A stretch of 64,000 nucleotides of DNA, taken from contig DATGZH010000018.1 of NCBI GenBank assembly GCA_035297265.1, forward strand, positions 62,001 to 126,000, written 5' to 3'. The notes beneath the pieces are model-generated. The model was not told where the DNA came from. It did not search any database and worked only from the letters and a program-made list of their open reading frames with translations. Shown here piece by piece: positions 23,622 to 31,498 of this stretch (position 1 is the stretch's first letter; every line of letters begins with the position of its first letter). Origin of the DNA: DATGZH01 sp035297265. GTDB lineage: Bacteria; Actinomycetota; Acidimicrobiia; Acidimicrobiales; RAAP-2. A program made the translations under genes and the position numbers.

Positions 23622-24491
23622 TCACGTCAGCGTCGGCCGGATGTCGTCCTCGAGGAACTCGACGACGGCGTTGGTGAAGGCGTCGTTCTGGTCGCCGGCG
23701 ATCATGTGGGCGGCGTCGCCCACCTCGACGAGCTTGGCCGTCGGCACCTTGGCCAGGAACTGGTGGGCCGCCTCCTCCGTCACGACGTCCGAGAGGAGCC
23801 CCCGCACGAGGAGGGTGGGCACGTTGATGTTCGACATCGCCACCTCGAGGAGTCCCTGGAGACGGTCCGGGAGGACCTCGGTCCGCTCCATCCGCTTGGC
23901 GTCGATGAACCGGGGGTCCCAGTGCCAGTAGTAGCGCCCGTCGCGCTCGCGGAGCACCTTCATGAGCCCGGCCGGGTTGACCCGCCGCGGGCGTTGGGGC
24001 GTGTAGCCGGCGATGGCGTCGGCCGCCTCCTCCAGGGAGTCGAAGCCGTGCAGGCCCGATTGCATGAACTCCTGGATCCGGCGGACGCCCTCGGGGTTGT
24101 GCTTGGGCGTGATGTCGACGAGGACGAGGCCGGTCGAGACCACCCGGTCGCTCGTGCCCTCGGCGAGCATCGCCGAGACCCCGCCGAGCGAGGCGCCCAC
24201 CAGCACGGGCGGCCGGCCCAGCTCGTCGACGATGGCCAGGCAGTCGGCGCAGAAGGCGGTGAAGGAGTAGTCGCCGTTCGGGGACCAGTCGCTGTCGCCG
24301 TGGCCCCGGAGGTCCACCGAGACGGTCCGCCAGCCCTTCGAGGCCACGATCTCTGCGGTGGCCCCCCAGGCGTGGCGGGTCTGTCCGCCGCCGTGGAGGA
24401 AGAGGACCGGCGGGTCGTCGGGCTGGCCCCGGACGTCGGCGACCAGGTGGACGCCCTCGAACCCGTCGTAGACGACGCGGTGCGCCTCCAT
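23622..24491 (-). CDS. alpha/beta hydrolase
   Basis: A 289-residue alpha/beta-fold hydrolase. The oxyanion region is FLHGGGQTRHAW, the nucleophile elbow is VGASLGG (Ser nucleophile), the acid lies near LLVRGLLSDVV, and the catalytic His is in VGDAAHMIAGD. The set suggests an esterase, lactonase or meta-cleavage-product-type hydrolase; the LRGHGDSDW motif is also typical. It lies 10 bases after a small membrane protein gene and 10 before the EthD-like gene, all on the minus strand, so the three form an operon. Substrate unknown. Confidence 0.88.
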   Translation of the reverse strand: MEAHRVVYDGFEGVHLVADVRGQPDDPPVLFLHGGGQTRHAWGATAEIVASKGWRTVSVDLRGHGDSDWSPNGDYSFTAFCADCLAIVDELGRPPVLVGASLGGVSAMLAEGTSDRVVSTGLVLVDITPKHNPEGVRRIQEFMQSGLHGFDSLEEAADAIAGYTPQRPRRVNPAGLMKVLRERDGRYYWHWDPRFIDAKRMERTEVLPDRLQGLLEVAMSNINVPTLLVRGLLSDVVTEEAAHQFLAKVPTAKLVEVGDAAHMIAGDQNDAFTNAVVEFLEDDIRPTLT

Positions 24492-24501
24492 CAGATGGCG
24501 T

Positions 24502-24804
24502 TCAGACCTGCAGGCCGGTGCTCGGTGACGGCTTCTTGCGCGCTTGGACCAGGGCGATGATCGTCCCCACGATGAACAGCACGATCCCGAGTCCGAGAGC
24601 CACGCCGCCCCGGGTCGTGCGGTGACCGGCGTGACCCTTGCCGTGCACGGGGCCCATGAACGAGGGGAGCGAGCCGGCGTTCACGGTCAGATAGATGACG
24701 CCCACCACCATGGCCAGGATGCCGAGGATCACGAGCACGATGCCGGCGATCATGAATCCCTTGGCCACGGGTCGGGGACCGGGCTGGGCGGCGTGGGCGG
24801 GCAT
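24502..24804 (-). CDS. small two-helix membrane protein
   Basis: A 100-residue protein with two membrane segments: about 17-41 (MIAGIVLVILGILAMVVGVIY) and about 67-88 (GVALGLGIVLFIVGTIIAL). They are separated by an outward or periplasmic His/Gly-rich loop (GPVHGKGHAGH). The C-terminal tail is basic (QARKKPS). No family is recognised. The ATG follows GAGGAGA at reasonable spacing. It is first in an operon with the alpha/beta hydrolase and the EthD-like protein. Confidence 0.65.
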   Translation of the reverse strand: MPAHAAQPGPRPVAKGFMIAGIVLVILGILAMVVGVIYLTVNAGSLPSFMGPVHGKGHAGHRTTRGGVALGLGIVLFIVGTIIALVQARKKPSPSTGLQV

Positions 24805-24915
24805 GGACAGACGGTCTCCTCGAGCTGGGCGGCGGAACGGGGGTTCACCCTAGCCCTCCCCGTCAGGAGGGCGGTGGCCTCGCTCGTGGCGTCATGGTGG
24901 TGTCAACATGCTGCG

Positions 24916-25668
24916 ATGGACGTGGGCGAGTACCTCGACCACCTGCGGCGGGAGCAACGGCGGTTCGTCGAGGTGGTGTCGGTGGCCGACCTCGACGCCC
25001 CCGTGCCCACGTGCCCCGGCTGGTCGCTCGCCGACCTCCTCGTGCACCTGGGCGGCGTCCAACGATGGGCGGCGTCCATCGTGGCCGGCCGTCTCGTCGA
25101 GCGCCCGACGAGAGAGGAGCGCGAGGCCGCGGCCAAGCCGCCCGGGGTTGGCGACCTCGTGGCCTGGTTCACCGATGGCGGCGACCAGCTCGAGTCGGCG
25201 CTCGCCGCCGCGCCGGCCGACCTCGAGTGCTGGACCTTCTACCCGGCGCTGACGCCGCTCAGCTTCTGGGCCCGCCGCCAGTCCCAGGAGCTGGCCGTCC
25301 ACCGCTACGACGCCGAGACTCCCGCCACCACGCCGGGCCCCCTCCCCGCGGACCTGGCCGCCGACGGCATCGACGAGGTCCTCCTCTCCTTCTTCGGGTC
25401 GGTCATCGGGTCGTCCGACGTCGACGACGACGGGCCGGCCCCGGTGACGTTGGCCGTCGTCCCGCACGACTCCCCGTCGTCGTGGCTCATCGCGCTGGAC
25501 GGCGAGCGTCTCAGCGCCTCCCGGGGGGCCCGGGCGGCCGACTGCACGGTGACGGGGACGAGCTCGGACCTCGACCTTTTCCTCTGGAACCGGGTGGGGC
25601 CCGACGCGCTCCATGTCGAAGGTGACCGGACCGTCCTCGAGCGGCTCGCCGGGTCGTACCCGATCTGA
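24916..25668 (+). CDS. maleylpyruvate isomerase (MDMPI) family, mycothiol-type DinB protein
   Basis: A 250-residue protein with the N-terminal MDMPI/DinB four-helix domain. It shows DAPVPTCPGWSLADLLVHLGGVQRWA (His of the metal site) and a second His later, in SQELAVHRYDAE. The C-terminal domain (about 150-250) is the companion beta domain seen in actinobacterial members. The family uses mycothiol as a thiol cofactor, and the founding member isomerises maleylpyruvate. Most paralogues have unknown substrates. It is the first gene of a plus-strand operon: 17 bases separate it from the first acyl-CoA dehydrogenase, then a second dehydrogenase and a CoA transferase. Confidence 0.8.
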   Translation: MDVGEYLDHLRREQRRFVEVVSVADLDAPVPTCPGWSLADLLVHLGGVQRWAASIVAGRLVERPTREEREAAAKPPGVGDLVAWFTDGGDQLESALAAAPADLECWTFYPALTPLSFWARRQSQELAVHRYDAETPATTPGPLPADLAADGIDEVLLSFFGSVIGSSDVDDDGPAPVTLAVVPHDSPSSWLIALDGERLSASRGARAADCTVTGTSSDLDLFLWNRVGPDALHVEGDRTVLERLAGSYPI

Positions 25669-25685
25669 GCGGACGGGGCCGGCGG

Positions 25686-26861
25686 ATGGACTTCGACCTC
25701 GAAGAGACCCACGCCCACTGGTTGGCCGAGGTGCGGACCTTCCTCGCCGAGCACTTCTCGGCCGGCGACGAGGAGGACGCCCGACGGGGCGGTGGCGAGT
25801 GGAGCGGCCCGATGATCCGCCGGTTCCGGCGCCAGTTGGCCGAGCGCGACTGGCTCGCGCTCACCTGGCCCGAGGAGGAGGGGGGCTTGGCCAAGTCGAT
25901 GGTCGAGCAGGTCCTCTTCATGGACGCCCTCGGCTACGCCGGGGCCCCGTCCATCGACATGACGGCCTCGTCGGTGGCCCCGGCGATCATCCGCTCGGGC
26001 ACGCCGGCCCAGCTGGAGCGCTGGCTCCCGCCCATCCGGGCCGGCGAGGTGGAGTTCGCCGTGGGCTACTCGGAGCCCGACGCCGGGAGCGACCTGGCGT
26101 CGCTCCAGACCCGGGCGGTGCGTGACGGCGACGAGTGGGTGATCAACGGCGAGAAGATCTGGAACACGGGGGCCGAGTACTGCACCCACGAGTGGCTCGC
26201 CTGCCGGACGGACCCGGACGCCTCGCCCCACCGGGGGATCTCGGTCCTGATCGTCCCGATAGAAACGCCCGGCATCACCGTCCACGGCATCACGACGTGG
26301 CGAGGGATGCGCACCAACCAGGTGGCGTTCTCCGACGTGCGCGTGCCGGCCGACCACCTCGTGGGCGGGCTCCACGAGGGTTGGCGGGTCATCACCCAGG
26401 CCCTCGACTTCGAGCGGGTGGCCATCGGGATCACCGGAGGTCTCCGCCGTCTGTTCGAGGGGCTGGTCGACCACTGCCGCAAAACCGTCGTCGACGGCCG
26501 GCCGCTGGGGGCGCGCCCCGAGGTGGCGACGGCCCTCGCCCGGCTGGCGGTGGACCTCGAGCTCGCCCGTCTCCTCAACTACCGGGCGGCGGCCATGATC
26601 GACGCCGGCCAGGTGCCCCACGGCGAGGCTTCGATGACCAAGGTCTTCACGACCGAGCTGCACGCCCGGATGGGGGACACGGCCACCGAGGTGCTCGGCC
26701 TGGCCGGCCAGCTGGACCCCTATGACGAAGGGGCGCCGCTCGGTGGGCTGGCCCAGCTCGTCTACCGGGCTGCGCCCTACCTGCGCTTCGGCGGAGGCAC
26801 CAACGAGATCCAACGCGACATCATCGCCCAGCAGGGCTTCGGCCTCCCGAGGCGATCGTGA
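25686..26861 (+). CDS. acyl-CoA dehydrogenase, probable alpha subunit of a heteromeric pair
   Basis: A 391-residue dehydrogenase with full motifs: AVGYSEPDAGSDLASLQTRAV (FAD/acyl binding), INGEKIWNTGAEY, and the C-terminal FGGGTNEIQRDIIAQQGFGLPR. The next gene, 22 bases on, encodes a second, shorter and more degenerate dehydrogenase. In mycobacterial steroid catabolism such adjacent FadE pairs form alpha2beta2 enzymes in which only one type of subunit binds FAD fully, and I infer the same here. The operon continues to a double CoA transferase, which fits a pathway that makes and then dehydrogenates a bulky acyl-CoA. Confidence 0.9.
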   Translation: MDFDLEETHAHWLAEVRTFLAEHFSAGDEEDARRGGGEWSGPMIRRFRRQLAERDWLALTWPEEEGGLAKSMVEQVLFMDALGYAGAPSIDMTASSVAPAIIRSGTPAQLERWLPPIRAGEVEFAVGYSEPDAGSDLASLQTRAVRDGDEWVINGEKIWNTGAEYCTHEWLACRTDPDASPHRGISVLIVPIETPGITVHGITTWRGMRTNQVAFSDVRVPADHLVGGLHEGWRVITQALDFERVAIGITGGLRRLFEGLVDHCRKTVVDGRPLGARPEVATALARLAVDLELARLLNYRAAAMIDAGQVPHGEASMTKVFTTELHARMGDTATEVLGLAGQLDPYDEGAPLGGLAQLVYRAAPYLRFGGGTNEIQRDIIAQQGFGLPRRS

Positions 26862-26883
26862 TGACGTCGCCGGAAGGACGCCG

Positions 26884-28002
26884 GTGGACCTGGCGCTGAG
26901 CCCCGAGCAGGAGGAGCTGGCCCGGTCGGCCCGGTCGTTCCTCGCCACCGTGATGCCGGCGCCCGGTGCGCCCGCCGTCCGGTCGGACGACGAGGCGCTC
27001 TTCGCCGAGATGGCGGCCCTCGGCTGGGTGGGGCTCCTCCTGCCCGAGGCCCACGGCGGGGGCGGCGGCACGCTCAGCGACCTCGCCGTGGTCGCTGCCG
27101 AGGCGGGTCGGGCCCTCGCGCCGACCGTGCTCTTCTCGGCCGTGGCGGCCGCCCGGCTGGTGGAGCTCGCCGGCACCGAGGCGCAGCGCCGGGCGCTCCT
27201 GCCCGGTCTGGCTGCCGGCTCGGCCCGGGCCACCGTCGCCCTCCACGAGCCGGACCACGAGGAGCTCGACTCGTTGGCGACGTCGCTCGAAGCGGCGGGC
27301 GACGGTCTCGCGCTCGTGGGCGAGAAGCGTTTCGTCGCCGACGCCGTGGGGGCCTCGCACCTGGTGGTGGCGGCGCGCCGCCCGGGGGAACCCGGGGTCA
27401 GCACGCTCGTGCTCGTCCCGCCAGGATCGCCCGGGGTCGAGGTCGTCCCGGTGGGCACGTTCGGCGGGGACCGCCAGGCCGCCGTGTCGCTCCGCCGGGT
27501 GGCCGTGTCGGAGGAGGACGTGCTCGGCGCACCGGGCGAAGGCCGGCGACCGCTCGAGCGGGTGCTCGCCGAGACGACCGCGCTGCAGTCGGTGGAGATG
27601 GTCGGCGGGGCCCGGCGGGCCCTCGAGCTGGCGGTCGAGCACGTCTCTCGGCGCGAGCAGTTCGGCCGGACCCTCGGGACGTTCCAGGCGGTCCAGCACC
27701 ACGTGGCCGATGTGGCCATCGCGGTCGACGCGGCGGACCTCGCGGCGTGGCAGGCCGTCTGGGCCCTCGAGCACGATCGGCCGTCGACCGCGGCGGTCTC
27801 GATGGCCAAGGTGGCGGCCGGCGACGCCTACCGCCGGGCCACACTGACCGCGTTCCAGCTCTGTGGCGGCGCCGGCTACGTCACCGACCACCCCCTCCAC
27901 CGCTACGCCGACCGGGCCAAGGCGGCCAGCCTGACCGCGGGCTCCACGGTCGACCACCTCGCCCGGCTGACCGCCGGTCTCGGCCTCGGGACCGGCGGGT
28001 GA
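26884..28002 (+). CDS. acyl-CoA dehydrogenase-like protein, probable beta subunit
   Basis: A 372-residue member of the acyl-CoA dehydrogenase fold that has lost the usual FAD/acyl signature: the T-E-P/G-SD-type strand is replaced by ATVALHEPDHEELDSLATSL. The helical C-terminus keeps RREQFGRTLGTFQAVQHHVAD, and the C-terminal motif is a reduced CGGAGYVTDHPLHRYADRAKA. This is the pattern of beta subunits in heteromeric FadE pairs. GTG 26884 has GGAAGGA upstream. Its stop overlaps the GTG of the CoA transferase (GTGA), so production of the two is coupled. Confidence 0.85.
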   Translation: MDLALSPEQEELARSARSFLATVMPAPGAPAVRSDDEALFAEMAALGWVGLLLPEAHGGGGGTLSDLAVVAAEAGRALAPTVLFSAVAAARLVELAGTEAQRRALLPGLAAGSARATVALHEPDHEELDSLATSLEAAGDGLALVGEKRFVADAVGASHLVVAARRPGEPGVSTLVLVPPGSPGVEVVPVGTFGGDRQAAVSLRRVAVSEEDVLGAPGEGRRPLERVLAETTALQSVEMVGGARRALELAVEHVSRREQFGRTLGTFQAVQHHVADVAIAVDAADLAAWQAVWALEHDRPSTAAVSMAKVAAGDAYRRATLTAFQLCGGAGYVTDHPLHRYADRAKAASLTAGSTVDHLARLTAGLGLGTGG

Positions 28003-30383
28003 GCCTGCTCGACGGCCTCGTCGTCGTCGACCTGTCCACGAGGATCGCCGGGGCCTACTGCACGAAGCTGCTCGGCGACGCGGGCGCCGAGGTGGTGAAG
28101 GTCGAGCCACCCGGGGGCGACCCGCTGCGGCGCTTCGTGGCCTCGGGTACCGCAGTCGGCGACGGCGAGGACGGCGCGTTGTTCGCCTACCTCTGTGCCG
28201 GCACGTCCTCGACGCTCTGCGACCTCGACACGGCAGGCGGCCGGCGGGAGCTCGTCGACCTCGTGGCCGGCGCCGATCTCGTGGTCGACACGCTCGGACC
28301 CGGGCGTCTCGACGCCCTCGGCCTCGGCTTCGACGACCTCGTCGCTCACCAGCCGGCCCTCGTCCAGGTGGCGATCTCGGACTTCGGTCGCGACGGCCCG
28401 TGGGCCACCCGGGCGGCGACCGAGTTCACGCTCCAGGGCTGGTGCGGGGCCACGGGCTTCCGCGGCTGGCCCGACCGGCCGCCGCTCTCCGTGGGCGGCC
28501 AGGTCGGGGAGTACGCCGGCGGCGTGGCCGCGGCCGTCGCGGGGTTGGCCGCGCTCCGACGGGCCCGGGCAACCGGGCGGGGGGAGCTGGCCGACGTGTC
28601 GCTGCTCGAGTGCATGGTCGTCGCCATGCAGAGCTCCGAATGGCTCCACGTGGCGCTGATGGACCTACCGGGCTTCAGCCGCTCGGTCGAGGTCCCGTCG
28701 ATCGAGCGGGCGAGCGACGGCTGGGTGGGCTTCACGATGGTGACCGCCCAGCAGTGGGACGACTTCGCCACGATGGTGGGCCAGCCGGTGCTGGCCACCG
28801 ATCCCGAGCTGCGCCTCCAGCTCGGACGTTGGCCCCGTCGGGCCGAGGTGGAGGCGGCCATCGCCCCCTGGCTCTCGGCCCGCACGGTGGACGAGGTGGT
28901 CGAGGAGGCAACGCTCTTCCGGCTACCCGTGGCCACGCTCGGCAACGGCGCCACCGTCACGGGCGAAGACCACTTCGTCGAGCGGGGGGTCTTCTTCCGA
29001 CAGCCGGCCGGCTTCCGCCAACCCCGCCCGCCGTGGCGGATGGCCGAGGTCGCGCCGCGACCGCTCGCCGCCGCACCGCCACTCCCCCGTGAAGGTGCGG
29101 TCGCGCCGACGGTGCGCCCCACGGCGGGAGCGCCCCTCGAGGTCGGGCGGGGCTCGCTCCCCCTCGACGGGGTGCGGGTCGTGGACTTCACCGCCTTCTG
29201 GGCGGGTCCCTCGGCCAGCCACCTCCTCGCCGCGCTCGGTGCCGACGTGGTCAAGGTGGAGTCGGTGCAGCGACCCGACGGCATGCGCTTCGCCGGCGGC
29301 CAGAAGGAGGGGGCCGAGCGGTGGTGGGAGCTCAGCTGGGTCTTCCACGCGGTGAACGTCAACAAGCGATCCGTCACCATCGACCTCGGCCGGCCGGAGG
29401 GCAACGCCCTCGCCCGGCGGTTGATCGCCACGGCCGACGTGGTCATCGAGAACTTCTCGCCCCGGGTCATCGAGCAGTTCGGGCTGGGCTGGGAGACCCT
29501 CGCCGAGATCCGACCGGACCTCCTCATGGTCCGCATGCCGGCCTTCGGCCTCGACGGCCCGTGGCGCGACCGGGTGGGCTTCGCCCCGACCATGGAGCAG
29601 ATCTCGGGGATGGCCTGGCTGACCGGTTTCGCCGGCGAGCAGCCGGTGGCGCCGCGGGGCGCCTGCGACCCGCTGTCCGGCTACCACGCGGTGTTCGCCC
29701 TGCTCGCCGCGCTCGCCTGGCGGGAGCGCACGGGGCGGGGATCGCTCGTCGAGGTGCCGATGATCGAGGTGGCGCTCAACGTGACCGCCCAGCAGGTGGC
29801 CGAGTACGACGCCTACGGCGTGCTCCTCGAACGGGCGGGGAACCGGGGTCCGGCCGCCGCCCCGCAGAACGTCTACGCCTGCGCCGGCGACGACCGCTGG
29901 CTGGCCCTCGCCGTGGCCGACGACGAGCAGTGGCCGGCCCTCGTCGCGGTGCTCGGGTCGCCGGCCTGGGCCACGGACCCGGGCCTCCTCACCGCGGCCG
30001 GCCGCCGGGCGGCCCACGACCTCCTCGACGAGCGGCTGGCCGAGCACTTCGGGCCGGCCGACCTCGACGAGTCGGTGGCCCGGCTAGCCGCCGCCGGGGT
30101 GCCGGCCGCCCCGGTGGTGCTCCCACCCGACGTCGTGGCGAACGAACAGCTGGTGGCCCGCCGGTTCTTCGAGCCGGTGCACCACCCGCTCACCGGCACC
30201 AACCTCTATGCCCGGCCGCCGTTCGTCCTCTCGGGTGGGCCGGACCGCTGGTACGGCCGGCCCCCGCCGCTGCTCGGCGAGCACAACGACGAGGTGCTCG
30301 GGGGCGAGCTCGGCCTGTCCGACGCCGAGCTCGACCGGCTGCGGGCCGAGCACGTCATCGGGGAGTGGCCGGCCGGGCTCTGA
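27999..30383 (+). CDS. double-domain family III (CaiB/BaiF) CoA transferase
   Basis: A 794-residue fusion of two complete family III CoA-transferase folds: about 1-375, beginning LLDGLVVVDLSTRIAGAYCTKLLGDAGAEVVKVE, and about 385-794, beginning LDGVRVVDFTAFWAGPSASHLLAALGADVVKVE. The family normally works as an interlocked homodimer of ~400-residue chains with a catalytic Asp. The second half keeps it (RGACDPLSGYHA). In the first half the aligned position, counting back from TGRG, is Glu (QVGEYAGG), so that half may be altered or inactive. It moves CoA between carboxylic acids, here probably for the substrate of the linked dehydrogenase pair. It starts within the stop of the upstream gene. Confidence 0.88.
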   Translation: MSLLDGLVVVDLSTRIAGAYCTKLLGDAGAEVVKVEPPGGDPLRRFVASGTAVGDGEDGALFAYLCAGTSSTLCDLDTAGGRRELVDLVAGADLVVDTLGPGRLDALGLGFDDLVAHQPALVQVAISDFGRDGPWATRAATEFTLQGWCGATGFRGWPDRPPLSVGGQVGEYAGGVAAAVAGLAALRRARATGRGELADVSLLECMVVAMQSSEWLHVALMDLPGFSRSVEVPSIERASDGWVGFTMVTAQQWDDFATMVGQPVLATDPELRLQLGRWPRRAEVEAAIAPWLSARTVDEVVEEATLFRLPVATLGNGATVTGEDHFVERGVFFRQPAGFRQPRPPWRMAEVAPRPLAAAPPLPREGAVAPTVRPTAGAPLEVGRGSLPLDGVRVVDFTAFWAGPSASHLLAALGADVVKVESVQRPDGMRFAGGQKEGAERWWELSWVFHAVNVNKRSVTIDLGRPEGNALARRLIATADVVIENFSPRVIEQFGLGWETLAEIRPDLLMVRMPAFGLDGPWRDRVGFAPTMEQISGMAWLTGFAGEQPVAPRGACDPLSGYHAVFALLAALAWRERTGRGSLVEVPMIEVALNVTAQQVAEYDAYGVLLERAGNRGPAAAPQNVYACAGDDRWLALAVADDEQWPALVAVLGSPAWATDPGLLTAAGRRAAHDLLDERLAEHFGPADLDESVARLAAAGVPAAPVVLPPDVVANEQLVARRFFEPVHHPLTGTNLYARPPFVLSGGPDRWYGRPPPLLGEHNDEVLGGELGLSDAELDRLRAEHVIGEWPAGL

Positions 30384-30390
30384 GGGTCGT

Positions 30391-31404
30391 TCAGCGGCCT
30401 TCGTGGAGCGCCGGCAGGACCTCTTCGACGAGGCAGCGGTGGGCCCGCCGCTGCTCCTCGGGCTGGGCGACGTCCCGGCCCTCCACCACCACGAGGCGGT
30501 CGAGGCCGAGGTCGGCGAGCTCGCGGAGGCGGGCCACGCAGTGCGCCGCCGGGCCGACGACGCCGAAGCGGTCGACGAAGGCGTCGTCGATGTGGGCGGT
30601 GTGCCGGGCCGCCCGCTGGCCGTGGGCCGAGAGGTCGTAGTCGGCGGTCACCGCCTCGATCACCGATCGGTCCTCGGGCGACAGCAGCTCGACCGGGCTG
30701 CCCCGCATACCCGAGAAGTGGGCGTAGGCGGCGAGGGGTCCGATGGCCAGCTGGCGGGCGGTGACCGGGTCGGGGTGGGCGGCCAGCACGAGGTAGGCGC
30801 CGAATGAGCAGGGGGTGGCCCGTCCTTCGCCGGCCGCCCGGGCCACGTCGAGGGCCCAGGCCACCCGCTCGGGTTGGGCGCCGACGTTCACGGTGACCCG
30901 CTCGGCGTGGCGGCCCCCGAGGGTGAGCATGCGCGGCCCAGTGGCCGCCACGTCCACCGGCACCTTGGGCTGGCCGCTCGCCGCGATCCAGGGGATCTCG
31001 CTCGGGTAGCCCTCGGCGTCGACCACCTCGCCGGCGAGGTAGCCCTGCACCCGGAGGAGGTAGTCGAGGACGTCGTCCACCGGGGCCGGCGGCCGGCCCA
31101 ACCGGCCGACGGCCGAGTCGCCGCGCCCGAGCCCGAGCACGGCCCGGCCGTCCGACTCGACCTGGACGGTGGCGATGGCCGCCGCCGTCACCGCCGGGTG
31201 CCGGGTGACCGGGTTGGTCACGCCGACCAGCAGCCCGAGCCGCTCGGTCGCCCGGGCCACCACGGCCAGGCCGGCGTAGGGGTCGGCCGCCAGGTGCTGG
31301 GTGTCGCCCAGGCTGAGGCCGTCGAAGCCGCCCTCCTCGGCCGCCTGGCCGAGGGCCACCGCCCGACCGGGCACGTGGGCCGTGGCCGTCCACACCTCCA
31401 CCAT
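30391..31404 (-). CDS. LLM-class F420-type oxidoreductase
   Basis: A 337-residue luciferase-like flavin/F420 oxidoreductase with strong resemblance to methylenetetrahydromethanopterin-reductase-type LLM proteins. Motifs are GGFDGLSLGDTQHLAADPY, LGLLVGVTNPVTRHPAVTAAAIATVQ, GRAVLGLGRGDSAVGRLGRPP and PVDVAATGPRMLTLGGRHAERV. ATG 31404 has GGAGGCAG upstream. It converges with the CoA transferase operon (7 bases between stops) and is read away from the VOC gene, so it is a single transcription unit. Substrate unknown. Confidence 0.88.
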   Translation of the reverse strand: MVEVWTATAHVPGRAVALGQAAEEGGFDGLSLGDTQHLAADPYAGLAVVARATERLGLLVGVTNPVTRHPAVTAAAIATVQVESDGRAVLGLGRGDSAVGRLGRPPAPVDDVLDYLLRVQGYLAGEVVDAEGYPSEIPWIAASGQPKVPVDVAATGPRMLTLGGRHAERVTVNVGAQPERVAWALDVARAAGEGRATPCSFGAYLVLAAHPDPVTARQLAIGPLAAYAHFSGMRGSPVELLSPEDRSVIEAVTADYDLSAHGQRAARHTAHIDDAFVDRFGVVGPAAHCVARLRELADLGLDRLVVVEGRDVAQPEEQRRAHRCLVEEVLPALHEGR

Positions 31405-31451
31405 GGGCTGCCTCCTGTCGTCCGACGGTGCGCCCGGCCGACCGGGCGCCT

Positions 31452-31457
31452 TAGGGT
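31452..31457 (+). promoter_or_regulatory. TAGGGT -10 box before a 10-codon leader ORF
   Basis: TAGGGT (TANNNT) ends 7 bases before an ATG at 31465. The same spacing is seen before several confident genes in this window, so the mRNA probably begins at that ATG and not at the VOC gene's own start. Confidence 0.4.
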
Positions 31458-31464
31458 CTCCCCG

Positions 31465-31497
31465 ATGCCTGCTCCTGTCAACGACCGAACGAGGTGA
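31465..31497 (+). CDS. possible leaderless 10-residue leader peptide
   Basis: ATG at 31465 opens a frame encoding MPAPVNDRTR and stopping at TGA 31495-31497. That is one base before the GTG (31499) of the VOC gene and in a different frame. It lies 7 bases after TAGGGT. If transcription starts here, ribosomes would read this ORF first and could re-initiate at the GTG, helped by GAGG inside the ORF end. It may be a coupling or attenuation device, or simply chance. No homology can be judged at this length. Confidence 0.3.
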   Translation: MPAPVNDRTR

Positions 31498-31498
31498 C

